Part shown: piece by piece, positions 1 through 5,511 of the stretch
Layout of the letters: each line of letters starts with the position of its first letter
Position numbering within the stretch: the stretch's first letter is position 1
The notes under the pieces: model-generated
Database searches by the model: none
Seen by the model: only the letters and a program-made list of their open reading frames with translations
What the model was told of the DNA's origin: nothing
Assembly: GCA_946402595.1 (NCBI GenBank)
Contig: CAMIWY010000071.1
Coordinates: 1 to 7,167, forward strand
DNA from: an uncultured Clostridia bacterium
GTDB taxonomy: Bacteria > Bacillota > Clostridia > Peptostreptococcales > Anaerovoracaceae
Direction of reading: 5' to 3'
Length of the DNA: 7,167 nucleotides
Translations under genes and position numbers: made by a program

Positions 1-937
1 TGTTGACTTCGCTCATCGGCAGGAATGTGAGCATTCTCAGGCACTTGTTGACGTCTGCGTCTGCGACATTTCTCCAGTACTGGAAGAAATCATATACAGG
101 GCACTTTCTCTCGTCAAGCCAGAGTGCGCCCTTGGCGGTCTTGCCCATCTTCTTGCCTTCGCTGGTTGTCAGCAGCGATACTGTAAGTCCGAATACTTCC
201 TTGCCGCAGGCCTTTCTTGTCAGGTCTACTCCGGCGATGATGTTGGACCACTGGTCGTTGCCGCCGAACTGTGCCTTGAGGTCAAAGTCGCGGGCCATTA
301 CGTAGAAGTCGTATGCCTGCAGCAGCATGTACGAGAACTCGAAGAACGAGAGTCCTGTGTCTCTGTCCATTCTGCTCTTGAAGCAGTCAGCTCTCAGCAT
401 GGTGTTGACGTTGAAGTGTCTGCCGATCTCTCTTGCGAACTCGGTGAACTTGCAAGGTCTGATCCACTCAGCGTTGTTGACGCTTACAGCGTAGCCAGGC
501 TTTGGCTCTCTGTTCTGGTGACCAGGCTTGTATACGCCCTCGTTGCCCTCGTATTTCCACTCGTCGTCAAAATCGATGAACTTATCAAAGAGCTTCTTGA
601 ACTGTCTGCAGTTCTCATCGATCGTGTCTATTGTCATGACCTGACGCATGTCACTTCTGCCAGAAGGGTCGCCGATCTCGCCGGTGCCGCCGCCGAGCAG
701 GAAAACAGGAGTGTGGCCGTACTTCTGCATATACATCATGGTGATCATCGGAATGAAGTGTCCTACGTGCAGGCAGTCTGCAGTCGGGTCAAATCCGATA
801 TAGAACTTGATTTTCTCCTTGCCGAGCAGCTCTCTCAGAGCCTCACCGTTGGTGGTCTGCTCGATCAGTCCTCTTTCCATCAGGACGTCATATACATTGG
901 TGTGCTCACTGACATTGTCAGGAATTAAATTCTTCAT
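1..937 (-). CDS. tyrS: Tyrosyl-tRNA synthetase, 3' end beyond the window
   Basis: This cytoplasmic class I aminoacyl-tRNA synthetase charges tRNA-Tyr with tyrosine using ATP. The frame is open from the ATG at 937 to the window edge: 312 codons of a protein usually about 400-420 residues long, so the C-terminal anticodon-binding/S4 part is missing. Class I signatures are present: HVGH at residues 57-60 (HIGH motif), GDPSGR at 89-94, a GGNDQW segment in the Rossmann core, and KMGKT at 263-267 (KMSKS motif). The start is supported by a GGGAG ribosome binding site about 8 bases upstream. Residues about 123-149 form a charged, Gly/Pro-rich stretch (containing YEGNEGVYKPGHQNREPKPG) before the VNNAEW motif; it looks longer than I expect for this loop. 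The gene has its own promoter, a tyrosine-codon leader peptide and an attenuator-like terminator upstream, so it is probably transcribed separately from the sugar-acid genes that precede it. Confidence 0.96.
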   Translation of the reverse strand, partial: MKNLIPDNVSEHTNVYDVLMERGLIEQTTNGEALRELLGKEKIKFYIGFDPTADCLHVGHFIPMITMMYMQKYGHTPVFLLGGGTGEIGDPSGRSDMRQVMTIDTIDENCRQFKKLFDKFIDFDDEWKYEGNEGVYKPGHQNREPKPGYAVSVNNAEWIRPCKFTEFAREIGRHFNVNTMLRADCFKSRMDRDTGLSFFEFSYMLLQAYDFYVMARDFDLKAQFGGNDQWSNIIAGVDLTRKACGKEVFGLTVSLLTTSEGKKMGKTAKGALWLDERKCPVYDFFQYWRNVADADVNKCLRMLTFLPMSEVN

Positions 938-971
938 CAGTACTTCTCCCTTTCCTTTTAGCTTTCTTATC

Positions 972-1002
972 AAAACAGCCCCGCAGCCTGCGCTGCGGAG
1001 CC
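972..1002 (-). terminator. Attenuator terminator hairpin upstream of tyrS
   Basis: On the minus strand the arm GGCTCCGCAGC (1002-992), loop GCAG (991-988) and arm GCTGCGGGGCT (987-977) form an 11-bp stem with two G-U wobbles, followed by GTTTTGAT. The U run is only four long, so termination may be incomplete, which suits an attenuator. It lies between the leader peptide and tyrS, ending 35 bp before the tyrS start codon. Confidence 0.8.
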
Positions 1003-1090
1003 GGAATCAACATCTCTGATCGATTCTTATGCGGTCGCAGCAAAACTATGCTTCAATAGAAGCTCCGTCGTAATAATAGATAGCTGCAAC
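972..1090 (-). promoter_or_regulatory. Ribosome-mediated transcription attenuator of tyrS (segments 1-4)
   Basis: Four leader RNA segments can form mutually exclusive stems. Segment 1, GUUGCAGC (1090-1083, inside the leader peptide codons), pairs with segment 2, GCUGCGAC (1041-1034), in 8 bp with one G-U. Segment 2 (GCUGCG, 1041-1036) also pairs with segment 3 (CGCAGC, 997-992) in 6 perfect bp, the antiterminator. Segment 3 (1002-992) pairs with segment 4 (987-977) in 11 bp, the terminator. A small hairpin, GAAUCGAU (1026-1019) with GUUGAUUC (1011-1004), lies between segments 2 and 3 and would bring them together. A ribosome stalled at the Tyr codons (1078-1070) would cover segment 1 and free segment 2 for antitermination. 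A ribosome at the stop codon (1048-1046) would cover segment 2 and let 3:4 terminate. The pairings are seen in the sequence; the mechanism is inferred from the trp/phe paradigm. The 2:3 stem is short, and energies were not computed. Confidence 0.78.
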
Positions 1091-1108
1091 GAGTCTGTGT
1101 GTATTCAT
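1046..1108 (-). CDS. Tyrosine-rich leader peptide (20 aa) controlling tyrS
   Basis: This is a short open frame of 20 codons plus TAG, encoding MNTHRLVAAIYYYDGASIEA. A strong ribosome binding site, AAAGGAG (1122-1116), lies 7 bases before the ATG, and a consensus promoter sits directly upstream. Three consecutive Tyr codons (TAT TAT TAC, 1078-1070) occur at residues 11-13, and there is no other Tyr in the peptide. The codons GTT GCA GC(T) just before them form segment 1 of the leader RNA fold, and the TAG stop (1048-1046) ends five bases before segment 2. The gene downstream is tyrosyl-tRNA synthetase, so the amino acid run matches the regulated enzyme. By analogy with trpL, pheL and pheM, the likely role is a translation-based sensor of charged tRNA-Tyr, not a stable protein. 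The peptide is too short for homology to help; the case rests on codon content, ribosome binding site, position and RNA pairing. Confidence 0.85.
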   Translation of the reverse strand: MNTHRLVAAIYYYDGASIEA

Positions 1109-1138
1109 CAGGATTCTCCTTTGAACCGATACATTGAA

Positions 1139-1167
1139 AATATACCACCTGTTCAGGTTTCTGTCAA
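1139..1167 (-). promoter_or_regulatory. Sigma-70/SigA-type promoter of the tyrS leader
   Basis: On the minus strand, TTGACA (1167-1162, a perfect -35 box) is followed after exactly 17 bp by TATATT (1144-1139, a 5/6 match to the -10 box). The start site should fall near 1132, only about 10 bases before the leader peptide ribosome binding site. An imperfect inverted repeat, CCTGTT (1148-1153) and AACAGG (1173-1178), spans the -35 box and spacer. It might be an operator but is weak evidence. Confidence 0.8.
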
Positions 1168-1170
1168 TTG

Positions 1171-1198
1171 CAAACAGGCACCCCCGAATACCCGGGAG
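1171..1198 (-). terminator. Weak terminator candidate after pdxA
   Basis: About 20 bp after the pdxA stop, the minus strand has CTCCCG (1198-1193), a six-base loop and CGGGGG (1186-1181), giving 6 bp with one T-G wobble. It is followed by TGCCTGTTTG, a poor U run. It could reduce read-through from the sugar-acid operon into the tyrS leader, but the stem is short and the U run weak. Confidence 0.35.
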
Positions 1199-1218
1199 AC
1201 GCTTCTGATGTACGCCGC

Positions 1219-2217
1219 CTACCTGGTGAAGTAAGGCGCGTACCTGGCCGCGAGTCTTACTGACTCGATCATGCTGACTGCGCCCGCGATTCCCTTGCCT
1301 GCGATGTCGAATGCTGTTCCGTGGTCTACGGAAGTACGCAGGATAGGCATGCTGTTTGTGATAGCGATGGTGCGGTCAAAATCAAGTGTCTTGGTTGCGA
1401 TGTGTCCCTGATCGTGATACAGCGACAGTACCGAGTTGTATCTGCCGAGTGCAGCCTGGTGGAATACCGAGTCAGCCGGAACAGGTCCCTTGACGTCGAA
1501 TCCTCTTGCCTGCAGCTCTTCAACAGCCGGTGCGATCTCGTTGACCTCCTCCCAGCCGAACAGTCCGTGCTCGCCTGAATGCGGATTGAGTCCTGCAACA
1601 GCCATAGTGCCCTCGGTCACTCCCAGTCTTCTGAGAGCCTCAGTACATCTCTCAACATAGTCGATGACTCTGTCCTTGGTGATCATGTCGAGCATGTCGC
1701 GAAGTGATACGTGTCTTGTCAGGAAGAACACTCTCATTCCGTTGGTCTCGAACATTGTAAGCGGGTCATTGGTTCCTGTGAGCTCAGCGAAAATCTCGGT
1801 ATGTCCGATGAAGTTGATCTCAGCAGCGCGGAGAGCTTCCTTGTTGATAGGAGCTGTCGCTACTGCATCAGCCTTGCCGTCCATTGTGATCTGGATGCTC
1901 TTCTCGATATATTCGAAAGCAGCCTTGCCGCACATTGCGCTGACCTTGCCGTATTCGAACTTGTCCATGTCGATGTTGTCAAGGTCGATCATGTTGAGGA
2001 CGCCTTCGCTGTAGTCGCCGTCAGCCGGCTCTTCTACGCAGTTGACTTTAAGGTCAACACCCGTCACCTCGATCGCCTGCTTTACGATCTTCGCATCACC
2101 GAGAACGATGCAGTTTGCCTCGGCAAAGAGGTCCTTGTCCGCGATGGTCTTTACGACGATCTCAGGGCCGATGCCTGCAGGGTCTCCAAGCGTGACCGCA
2201 ATAAGTGGTTTCTTCAT
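1219..2217 (-). CDS. pdxA: PdxA-family dehydrogenase, probably PdxA2 (4-phospho-D-threonate 3-dehydrogenase)
   Basis: This 332-residue protein spans the whole PdxA family length. It begins with the family signature GDPAGIGPE (residues 11-19), continues with TAPINKEAL (121-129) and GHTE (138-141), and carries candidate metal and substrate histidines at H169 (TRHVSL), H213 (NPHSGE) and H268 (YHDQGH). Family members use a divalent metal and NAD to oxidise a 3-hydroxy group on a four-carbon phosphorylated acid, followed by decarboxylation. PdxA itself acts in pyridoxal 5'-phosphate synthesis. PdxA2 proteins, found beside DUF1537 kinases, convert 4-phospho-D-threonate to DHAP and CO2. The kinase lies 80 bp upstream in the same direction, and YHDQGHIATK resembles the PdxA2 type more than the YHDQGLPVLK form of classical PdxA, so I favour the catabolic role. 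The start has GGAGG 8 bases upstream. It is the last gene of the putative operon. The family is certain; the substrate is inferred. Confidence 0.93.
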   Translation of the reverse strand: MKKPLIAVTLGDPAGIGPEIVVKTIADKDLFAEANCIVLGDAKIVKQAIEVTGVDLKVNCVEEPADGDYSEGVLNMIDLDNIDMDKFEYGKVSAMCGKAAFEYIEKSIQITMDGKADAVATAPINKEALRAAEINFIGHTEIFAELTGTNDPLTMFETNGMRVFFLTRHVSLRDMLDMITKDRVIDYVERCTEALRRLGVTEGTMAVAGLNPHSGEHGLFGWEEVNEIAPAVEELQARGFDVKGPVPADSVFHQAALGRYNSVLSLYHDQGHIATKTLDFDRTIAITNSMPILRTSVDHGTAFDIAGKGIAGAVSMIESVRLAARYAPYFTR

Positions 2218-2297
2218 TATTAATACCTCCGTTTATGTATCTCGTTTACACGTCCCGTGTCAGCAGTCTGTCTTATGCAAAACTCCGGAAGTCCCGG

Positions 2298-3722
2298 CTA
2301 TTTTGCCATAAGTACCTCAACTGCTGCCTTAAGTGTCTCTTCGTCGCCCACGTTGCCCGGGAAGATAACATAAGGTGTGCACGGGAATGTGCTCTCCTCG
2401 CCTGTGCGCCATACAGGAACGCCCGGCTGGATCTGTCCGAGAGCGTATGCCTTCTTGACAGCAAGCGCCTTGGTTCCGATATCACTTGATGTGATGCCGC
2501 CCTTGGCGATTACGAATGCAGGTGTTACAGACAGCTTGCCTACGAGGGACTGTACCGCATCAGATATCTTTACGGACAGCTTGAGGTCGTCTTCCTTGTT
2601 GCCTGTATCTGCAGTGATAAGTGCTCTTGTGGTGTAGCAGCATACTGTTTTGCCGGCACGGAGATACTCCTCTTCGAGGGCGAGACATCTCCCGACTTCC
2701 TTCTCGAATGCCTCTGGGTCCTTGACCAGTGTAGCGTCGAGCTCTACGAATTCGATATCCTTCATCGTCTTGAGTCTCTCGACCTGAGCTGTAGTCTTTG
2801 CTGTGTGCGATCCGACTACGATGACTCCGCCATTGTCAGACTCGAGTGTTACCATCTGCTCTCTTGTCAGAAGAGGCTGGTCAGGATTTCCGCAGATGAC
2901 CTTGATGGTGGAAGCTGCAGTACGGAAGAGGAAGTTCTTTCCTGCCTTCATCGCACGGTAGAGTGCAGTGCAGAATACCTTTACATCCGGATAATCGACA
3001 GCATTGACGATGACCTTGTTGAAGTCCTTTACAGCCATGAGCTGCTCAGTGATCTTGTCGATATCCATGTTGTGGATGTCCTCAAGGGAGATGCAGATGA
3101 CGTCTTCCTTCTTGAATTCGCCCTTGGTCTTCTCTTCAACATACTCAGGCAGAGTCGGCGAAGTGTAACCGAAGGTCTTGTCTCTTGCGAACTCTGTCTC
3201 ATTGGCAGGAACGAGCTCATCACCGTACTTGACGTAGTGGATGTTGTTCATCGTGAACCTGCCGCCTTCCTTGAAGAAGGAGCAGAGGATCTCTCCGTCG
3301 ATCTTCTTGTCGGTATTCTTCTCGATCTCTTCCCTGAGGATCCTGGTCTCAAGAGGGAAATGTCCGCGAAGTGTACTGTCGCTTCTGCACATCAGGATGT
3401 AGTCGATGCCTGTTTCCTTTGAGACTTCATTTACTACTGCAGCGATCTCTCTGTGGACCCTGGTCGTATGCTCTTCGGTAAATCCTCTTGAGTTGGTCAT
3501 GAGGAAGAAAAGCTTGTTCTCACCGCGGAATCCGTCGAGTACGCTTTCCTTGCTCCAGTCTGTATAGACGATCAGGTCGTGAGTAGTCTGGATGCCTGTC
3601 GGGTCGTCATCGAGTACGACGATCTTCTTGTCATTGGCATCGATCTCAGCCTGCAGCAGCTCGTCGATCTTCTTCTCGTCGATTGGTTTGAAACTCTTAA
3701 GTAATTCAGCGCTGATTCTCAT
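2298..3722 (-). CDS. DUF1537 four-carbon acid-sugar kinase (DtnK/OtnK/DenK family)
   Basis: This 474-residue protein has the usual full length for the DUF1537 kinase family, whose members phosphorylate the 4-hydroxyl of threonate, erythronate or their 2- or 3-oxo forms with ATP in the cytoplasm. The N-terminal sugar-binding domain shows DDDPTG (38-43), NSRG (77-80) and RSDSTLRGH (113-121). The C-terminal nucleotide-binding domain shows VVGSHTAKT (302-310), KGGITSSD (407-414) and PGNVGD (455-460). The conserved motifs I know for the family appear intact. A PdxA-family gene follows directly, a pairing known from D-threonate catabolism (kinase, then PdxA2), so D-threonate kinase is the best guess. 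L-threonate and D-erythronate routes instead use an OtnC-type aldolase/decarboxylase, which is not in this window. The ATG is supported by AGGAGA seven bases upstream. The 215-bp gap before it holds a large inverted repeat, unusual within an operon. Confidence 0.92.
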   Translation of the reverse strand: MRISAELLKSFKPIDEKKIDELLQAEIDANDKKIVVLDDDPTGIQTTHDLIVYTDWSKESVLDGFRGENKLFFLMTNSRGFTEEHTTRVHREIAAVVNEVSKETGIDYILMCRSDSTLRGHFPLETRILREEIEKNTDKKIDGEILCSFFKEGGRFTMNNIHYVKYGDELVPANETEFARDKTFGYTSPTLPEYVEEKTKGEFKKEDVICISLEDIHNMDIDKITEQLMAVKDFNKVIVNAVDYPDVKVFCTALYRAMKAGKNFLFRTAASTIKVICGNPDQPLLTREQMVTLESDNGGVIVVGSHTAKTTAQVERLKTMKDIEFVELDATLVKDPEAFEKEVGRCLALEEEYLRAGKTVCCYTTRALITADTGNKEDDLKLSVKISDAVQSLVGKLSVTPAFVIAKGGITSSDIGTKALAVKKAYALGQIQPGVPVWRTGEESTFPCTPYVIFPGNVGDEETLKAAVEVLMAK

Positions 3723-3794
3723 TATTGATTCTCCTGTCTCATGGAAAACATATTCCTGTTCCGCTTATTCGTTATATATGCGTACAGCAACGGA

Positions 3795-3886
3795 TACCCT
3801 GCAGTTTATCCTGCTCACGTCCCCGGAACCGCAGCATATCATTTATGCGGTTTCTGCGGAATGTTCACAGTACAAACTGCAGGGTA
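3795..3886. repeat. Long-range 13-bp inverted repeat in the dehydrogenase-kinase gap
   Basis: TACCCTGCAGTTT (3795-3807) is perfectly repeated in inverse orientation as AAACTGCAGGGTA (3874-3886), with 66 bp between. A second dyad, AACCGCA (3827-3833) and TGCGGTT (3846-3852), is nested inside. In minus-strand RNA this would make a long stem with an internal hairpin shortly upstream of the kinase ribosome binding site. There is no U run after the stem, so it is not a simple terminator. Each arm is centred on CTGCAG, and the left one is itself a near-palindrome (GGATA, CTGCAG, TATCC), so the pair could instead be two protein-binding sites 78 bp apart. The rest of the 3723-3937 gap shows no gene I can support and no convincing promoter. 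Confidence 0.7.
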
Positions 3887-3937
3887 CCCATTATTACAAC
3901 TAAAGCATTCTAAAAGATGCCTGCCCCCGGTGACACA

Positions 3938-4906
3938 TTATGCGTTGACTACATTTGCCGGTGCGCCGTCCACGAACGATTTTACGTTCTCGACTGTAGT
4001 ATTCATGATACGCTGGCGGCTTCCCTTGGAAGCCCACGAAATGTGCGGCGTGATGATGCAGTTCTTAGCCTTGAGCAGCGGGTTGTCTCCGCGGATCGGC
4101 TCTGTTGAAACTACATCCAGTGCAGCGCATGCGACTTTGCCGCTGTTAAGTGCATCTGCAAGATCCTGCTCCACGACCATCTGTCCGCGGCTGTTGTTGA
4201 TTATGATGACACCGTCTTTCATCTTTGCGATGTTTTCCTTATTGATGATGCCTGTGTTGAACGGGAACAGCGGCATCTGAAGTCCGAGCACATCTGAGCG
4301 GGCGAAAAGCTCGTCGAGCTCTACATACTCAACTCCCAGAGCAAGAGCTGCTTCGGTCTGTCTTCCGTCGTAAGTGATGACATTCATGCCGAGAGCCTTA
4401 GCGATCTCTGCTGTGTGAATGCCTATATTACCGCAGCCCAGAAGTCCGTAAGTCATGCCTGCCAGCTCGATCAGCGGATAATCCCAGTAGCACCAGTCCT
4501 GATTGTTCTCCCACTCACCGCGGAAAACGCCGTCGCTGTGATGTCCGATGTGATGGCATGCTTCGAGCAGAAGTGCGATAGCGAACTGGCTTACTGAACG
4601 TGTGCCGTATACAGGTACGTTCGATACAGGTATACCTTTTTCCTTCGCATATGCGATGTCCACAACATTGTATCCGGTAGCCAGGACCGTTATGTACTTG
4701 AGGTTAGGGCATTTATCTATAGTTTCTCTGGAAATAGGTGTTTTATTTGTTATTGCTATGTCTGCATCGCCTATGGCCTCTGCGATCACAGGTGATTCCT
4801 CATATGATACACGGTCATATACTGTTACTTCGCCGAAAGCCTTCAGCCCGTCCCAGCTGAGATCTCCCGGGTTCTCTGTATATCCATCAAGAATTACGAT
4901 CTTCAT
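3938..4906 (-). CDS. D-2-hydroxyacid dehydrogenase (glycerate dehydrogenase-like)
   Basis: This 322-residue cytoplasmic NAD-dependent oxidoreductase has the typical length of the D-isomer-specific 2-hydroxyacid dehydrogenase family. The catalytic domain (about 1-100 and 290-322) flanks a Rossmann domain with GCGNIG at 157-162. An acidic residue, D180, at the end of the second strand suggests NAD over NADP. The catalytic triad is visible: R240 in NNSRG, E269 in STEP and H288 in TPHISWAS. The segment HSDGVFRGEW (122-131) and the overall sequence resemble hydroxypyruvate reductase/glycerate dehydrogenase. The start has AGGAG 8 bases before the ATG. It is the first gene after the rpiB terminator, with kinase and PdxA genes downstream. 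It could reduce a 2-oxo acid or oxidise a C4 sugar acid at C2, the chemistry PdxB performs on 4-phosphoerythronate, but it lacks the longer C-terminal region of PdxB. The substrate is not determined. Confidence 0.93.
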   Translation of the reverse strand: MKIVILDGYTENPGDLSWDGLKAFGEVTVYDRVSYEESPVIAEAIGDADIAITNKTPISRETIDKCPNLKYITVLATGYNVVDIAYAKEKGIPVSNVPVYGTRSVSQFAIALLLEACHHIGHHSDGVFRGEWENNQDWCYWDYPLIELAGMTYGLLGCGNIGIHTAEIAKALGMNVITYDGRQTEAALALGVEYVELDELFARSDVLGLQMPLFPFNTGIINKENIAKMKDGVIIINNSRGQMVVEQDLADALNSGKVACAALDVVSTEPIRGDNPLLKAKNCIITPHISWASKGSRQRIMNTTVENVKSFVDGAPANVVNA

Positions 4907-4981
4907 TATTATTGTCTCCTGTCTGATTTGTCTCCAATGCCCCTCTGCATTCTCAGGTCAAATAGACCCGAAACGGCAAAA

Positions 4982-5001
4982 TATGTCTTTTGACTGACAT
5001 A
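4982..5001. promoter_or_regulatory. Candidate operator upstream of the dehydrogenase operon
   Basis: An inverted repeat, TATGTC (4982-4987) and GACATA (4996-5001), lies about 75 bp before the dehydrogenase start and just past the rpiB terminator. On the minus strand its outer part reads TTATGTCA (5002-4995), the same eight bases found in the control region of the GntR gene (6269-6262). This suggests a site for that regulator. I could not assign a convincing -35/-10 pair in this gap. Confidence 0.4.
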
Positions 5002-5010
5002 ATCTGCGCT

Positions 5011-5038
5011 TTAAAAAAGGCAGCTCAAAAGCTGCCTT
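5011..5038 (-). terminator. Intrinsic terminator after rpiB
   Basis: On the minus strand AAGGCAGCT (5038-5030), loop TTTG and AGCTGCCTT (5025-5017) form a perfect 9-bp stem, followed by further T residues so that the run reads TTTTTT. It begins 6 bp after the rpiB stop codon. It separates the regulator-isomerase unit from the dehydrogenase operon. Confidence 0.92.
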
Positions 5039-5044
5039 ACATGA

Positions 5045-5482
5045 CTAGAAATCGAGGTCTTCGATCTCGTTTATTCTTCTGAGATGCTTGTCTCCCATGA
5101 ACTCAGTGCTGAGCCATGTGTCGACCATTGCAAAAGCAGTATCCTGATCAACTACTCTTGCTCCAAAGCAAAGTACGTTTGCATCGTTGTGAGCCTTGGT
5201 CATCTCTGCTGTCATGACGTTGTGGACTACTCCGGCTCTGACGCCCGGCACCTTGTTGGCAGCGATGCTGATGCCGATACCTGTTCCGCAGATGGCGATT
5301 CCTCTGTCTGCCTCACCGGAAGCTACTGCTTTGCCTACCGCATGACCGTACTTAGGATAGTCTACAGACTCTGTCGAGTGGCAGCCTACATCCATTACTT
5401 CGTAGCCTTCTCCCTCGAGCTTTGCCTTTACTGCTTCCTTGAGTTCATATGCCGCATGATCGCATCCGATAACTATTTTCAT
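5045..5482 (-). CDS. rpiB: RpiB/LacAB-family sugar-phosphate isomerase
   Basis: This 145-residue protein matches the length of ribose-5-phosphate isomerase B, a cytoplasmic aldose-ketose phosphate isomerase. Conserved features are CDHAAYELK (7-15), DYP (41-43), the ICGTGIGISIAANK loop (64-77) with the catalytic cysteine C65 and T67, and HNDANVL (98-104). The phosphate-binding basic cluster near the C-terminus is represented by H133, R135 and R136. The segment VVHNVMTAEMTKAHNDAN (85-102) carries H87 and N88 where typical ribose-5-phosphate enzymes, as I recall, have a short Cys/Asp/Glu-containing stretch, so the substrate may differ. Relatives include isomerases of C4 to C6 sugar phosphates, such as the erythritol pathway enzyme acting on erythrulose 4-phosphate. 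The gene starts 29 bp after the GntR regulator, so the two should share a transcript. AGGAG lies upstream of the ATG and a terminator follows. Family certain, substrate open. Confidence 0.94.
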   Translation of the reverse strand: MKIVIGCDHAAYELKEAVKAKLEGEGYEVMDVGCHSTESVDYPKYGHAVGKAVASGEADRGIAICGTGIGISIAANKVPGVRAGVVHNVMTAEMTKAHNDANVLCFGARVVDQDTAFAMVDTWLSTEFMGDKHLRRINEIEDLDF

Positions 5483-5511
5483 GATTTATCTTCTCCTTAT
5501 TAATAAAAAGT

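Noticed and set aside
416..928. Plus-strand open frame of 170 codons
   Set aside because: It runs antisense through tyrS, whose minus-strand translation has clear synthetase motifs; its composition is that of a shadow frame.
1141..1149. AGGTGGTATA on the minus strand, resembling the start of a T-box motif
   Set aside because: It lacks the following ACCGCG, overlaps the -10 box of a strong promoter and would lie upstream of the transcript start.
1219..2217. Assignment as biosynthetic PdxA of the vitamin B6 pathway
   Set aside because: The adjoining DUF1537 kinase, GntR regulator and TRAP permease point to catabolism, and no pdxJ or serC is present in the window. The possibility is not excluded.
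2248..2260. ACACG/CGTGT dyad between kinase and pdxA
   Set aside because: A 5-bp dyad with a 3-base centre is expected by chance and has no matching copy in the other control regions.
2285..2297. CCGG/CCGG hairpin followed by GTTTT just after the kinase stop
   Set aside because: The stem is only 4 bp, too weak for a terminator, and pdxA follows closely in the same pathway.
2805..3422. Plus-strand open frame of 205 codons
   Set aside because: It is antisense to the kinase gene and rich in Asp/Leu/Val, as expected from reversed codons; no recognisable domain.
3900..3937. Possible terminator after the dehydrogenase gene (GCAT/ATGC with U-rich flanks)
   Set aside because: The stem is only 4 bp, with no clear U run after it.
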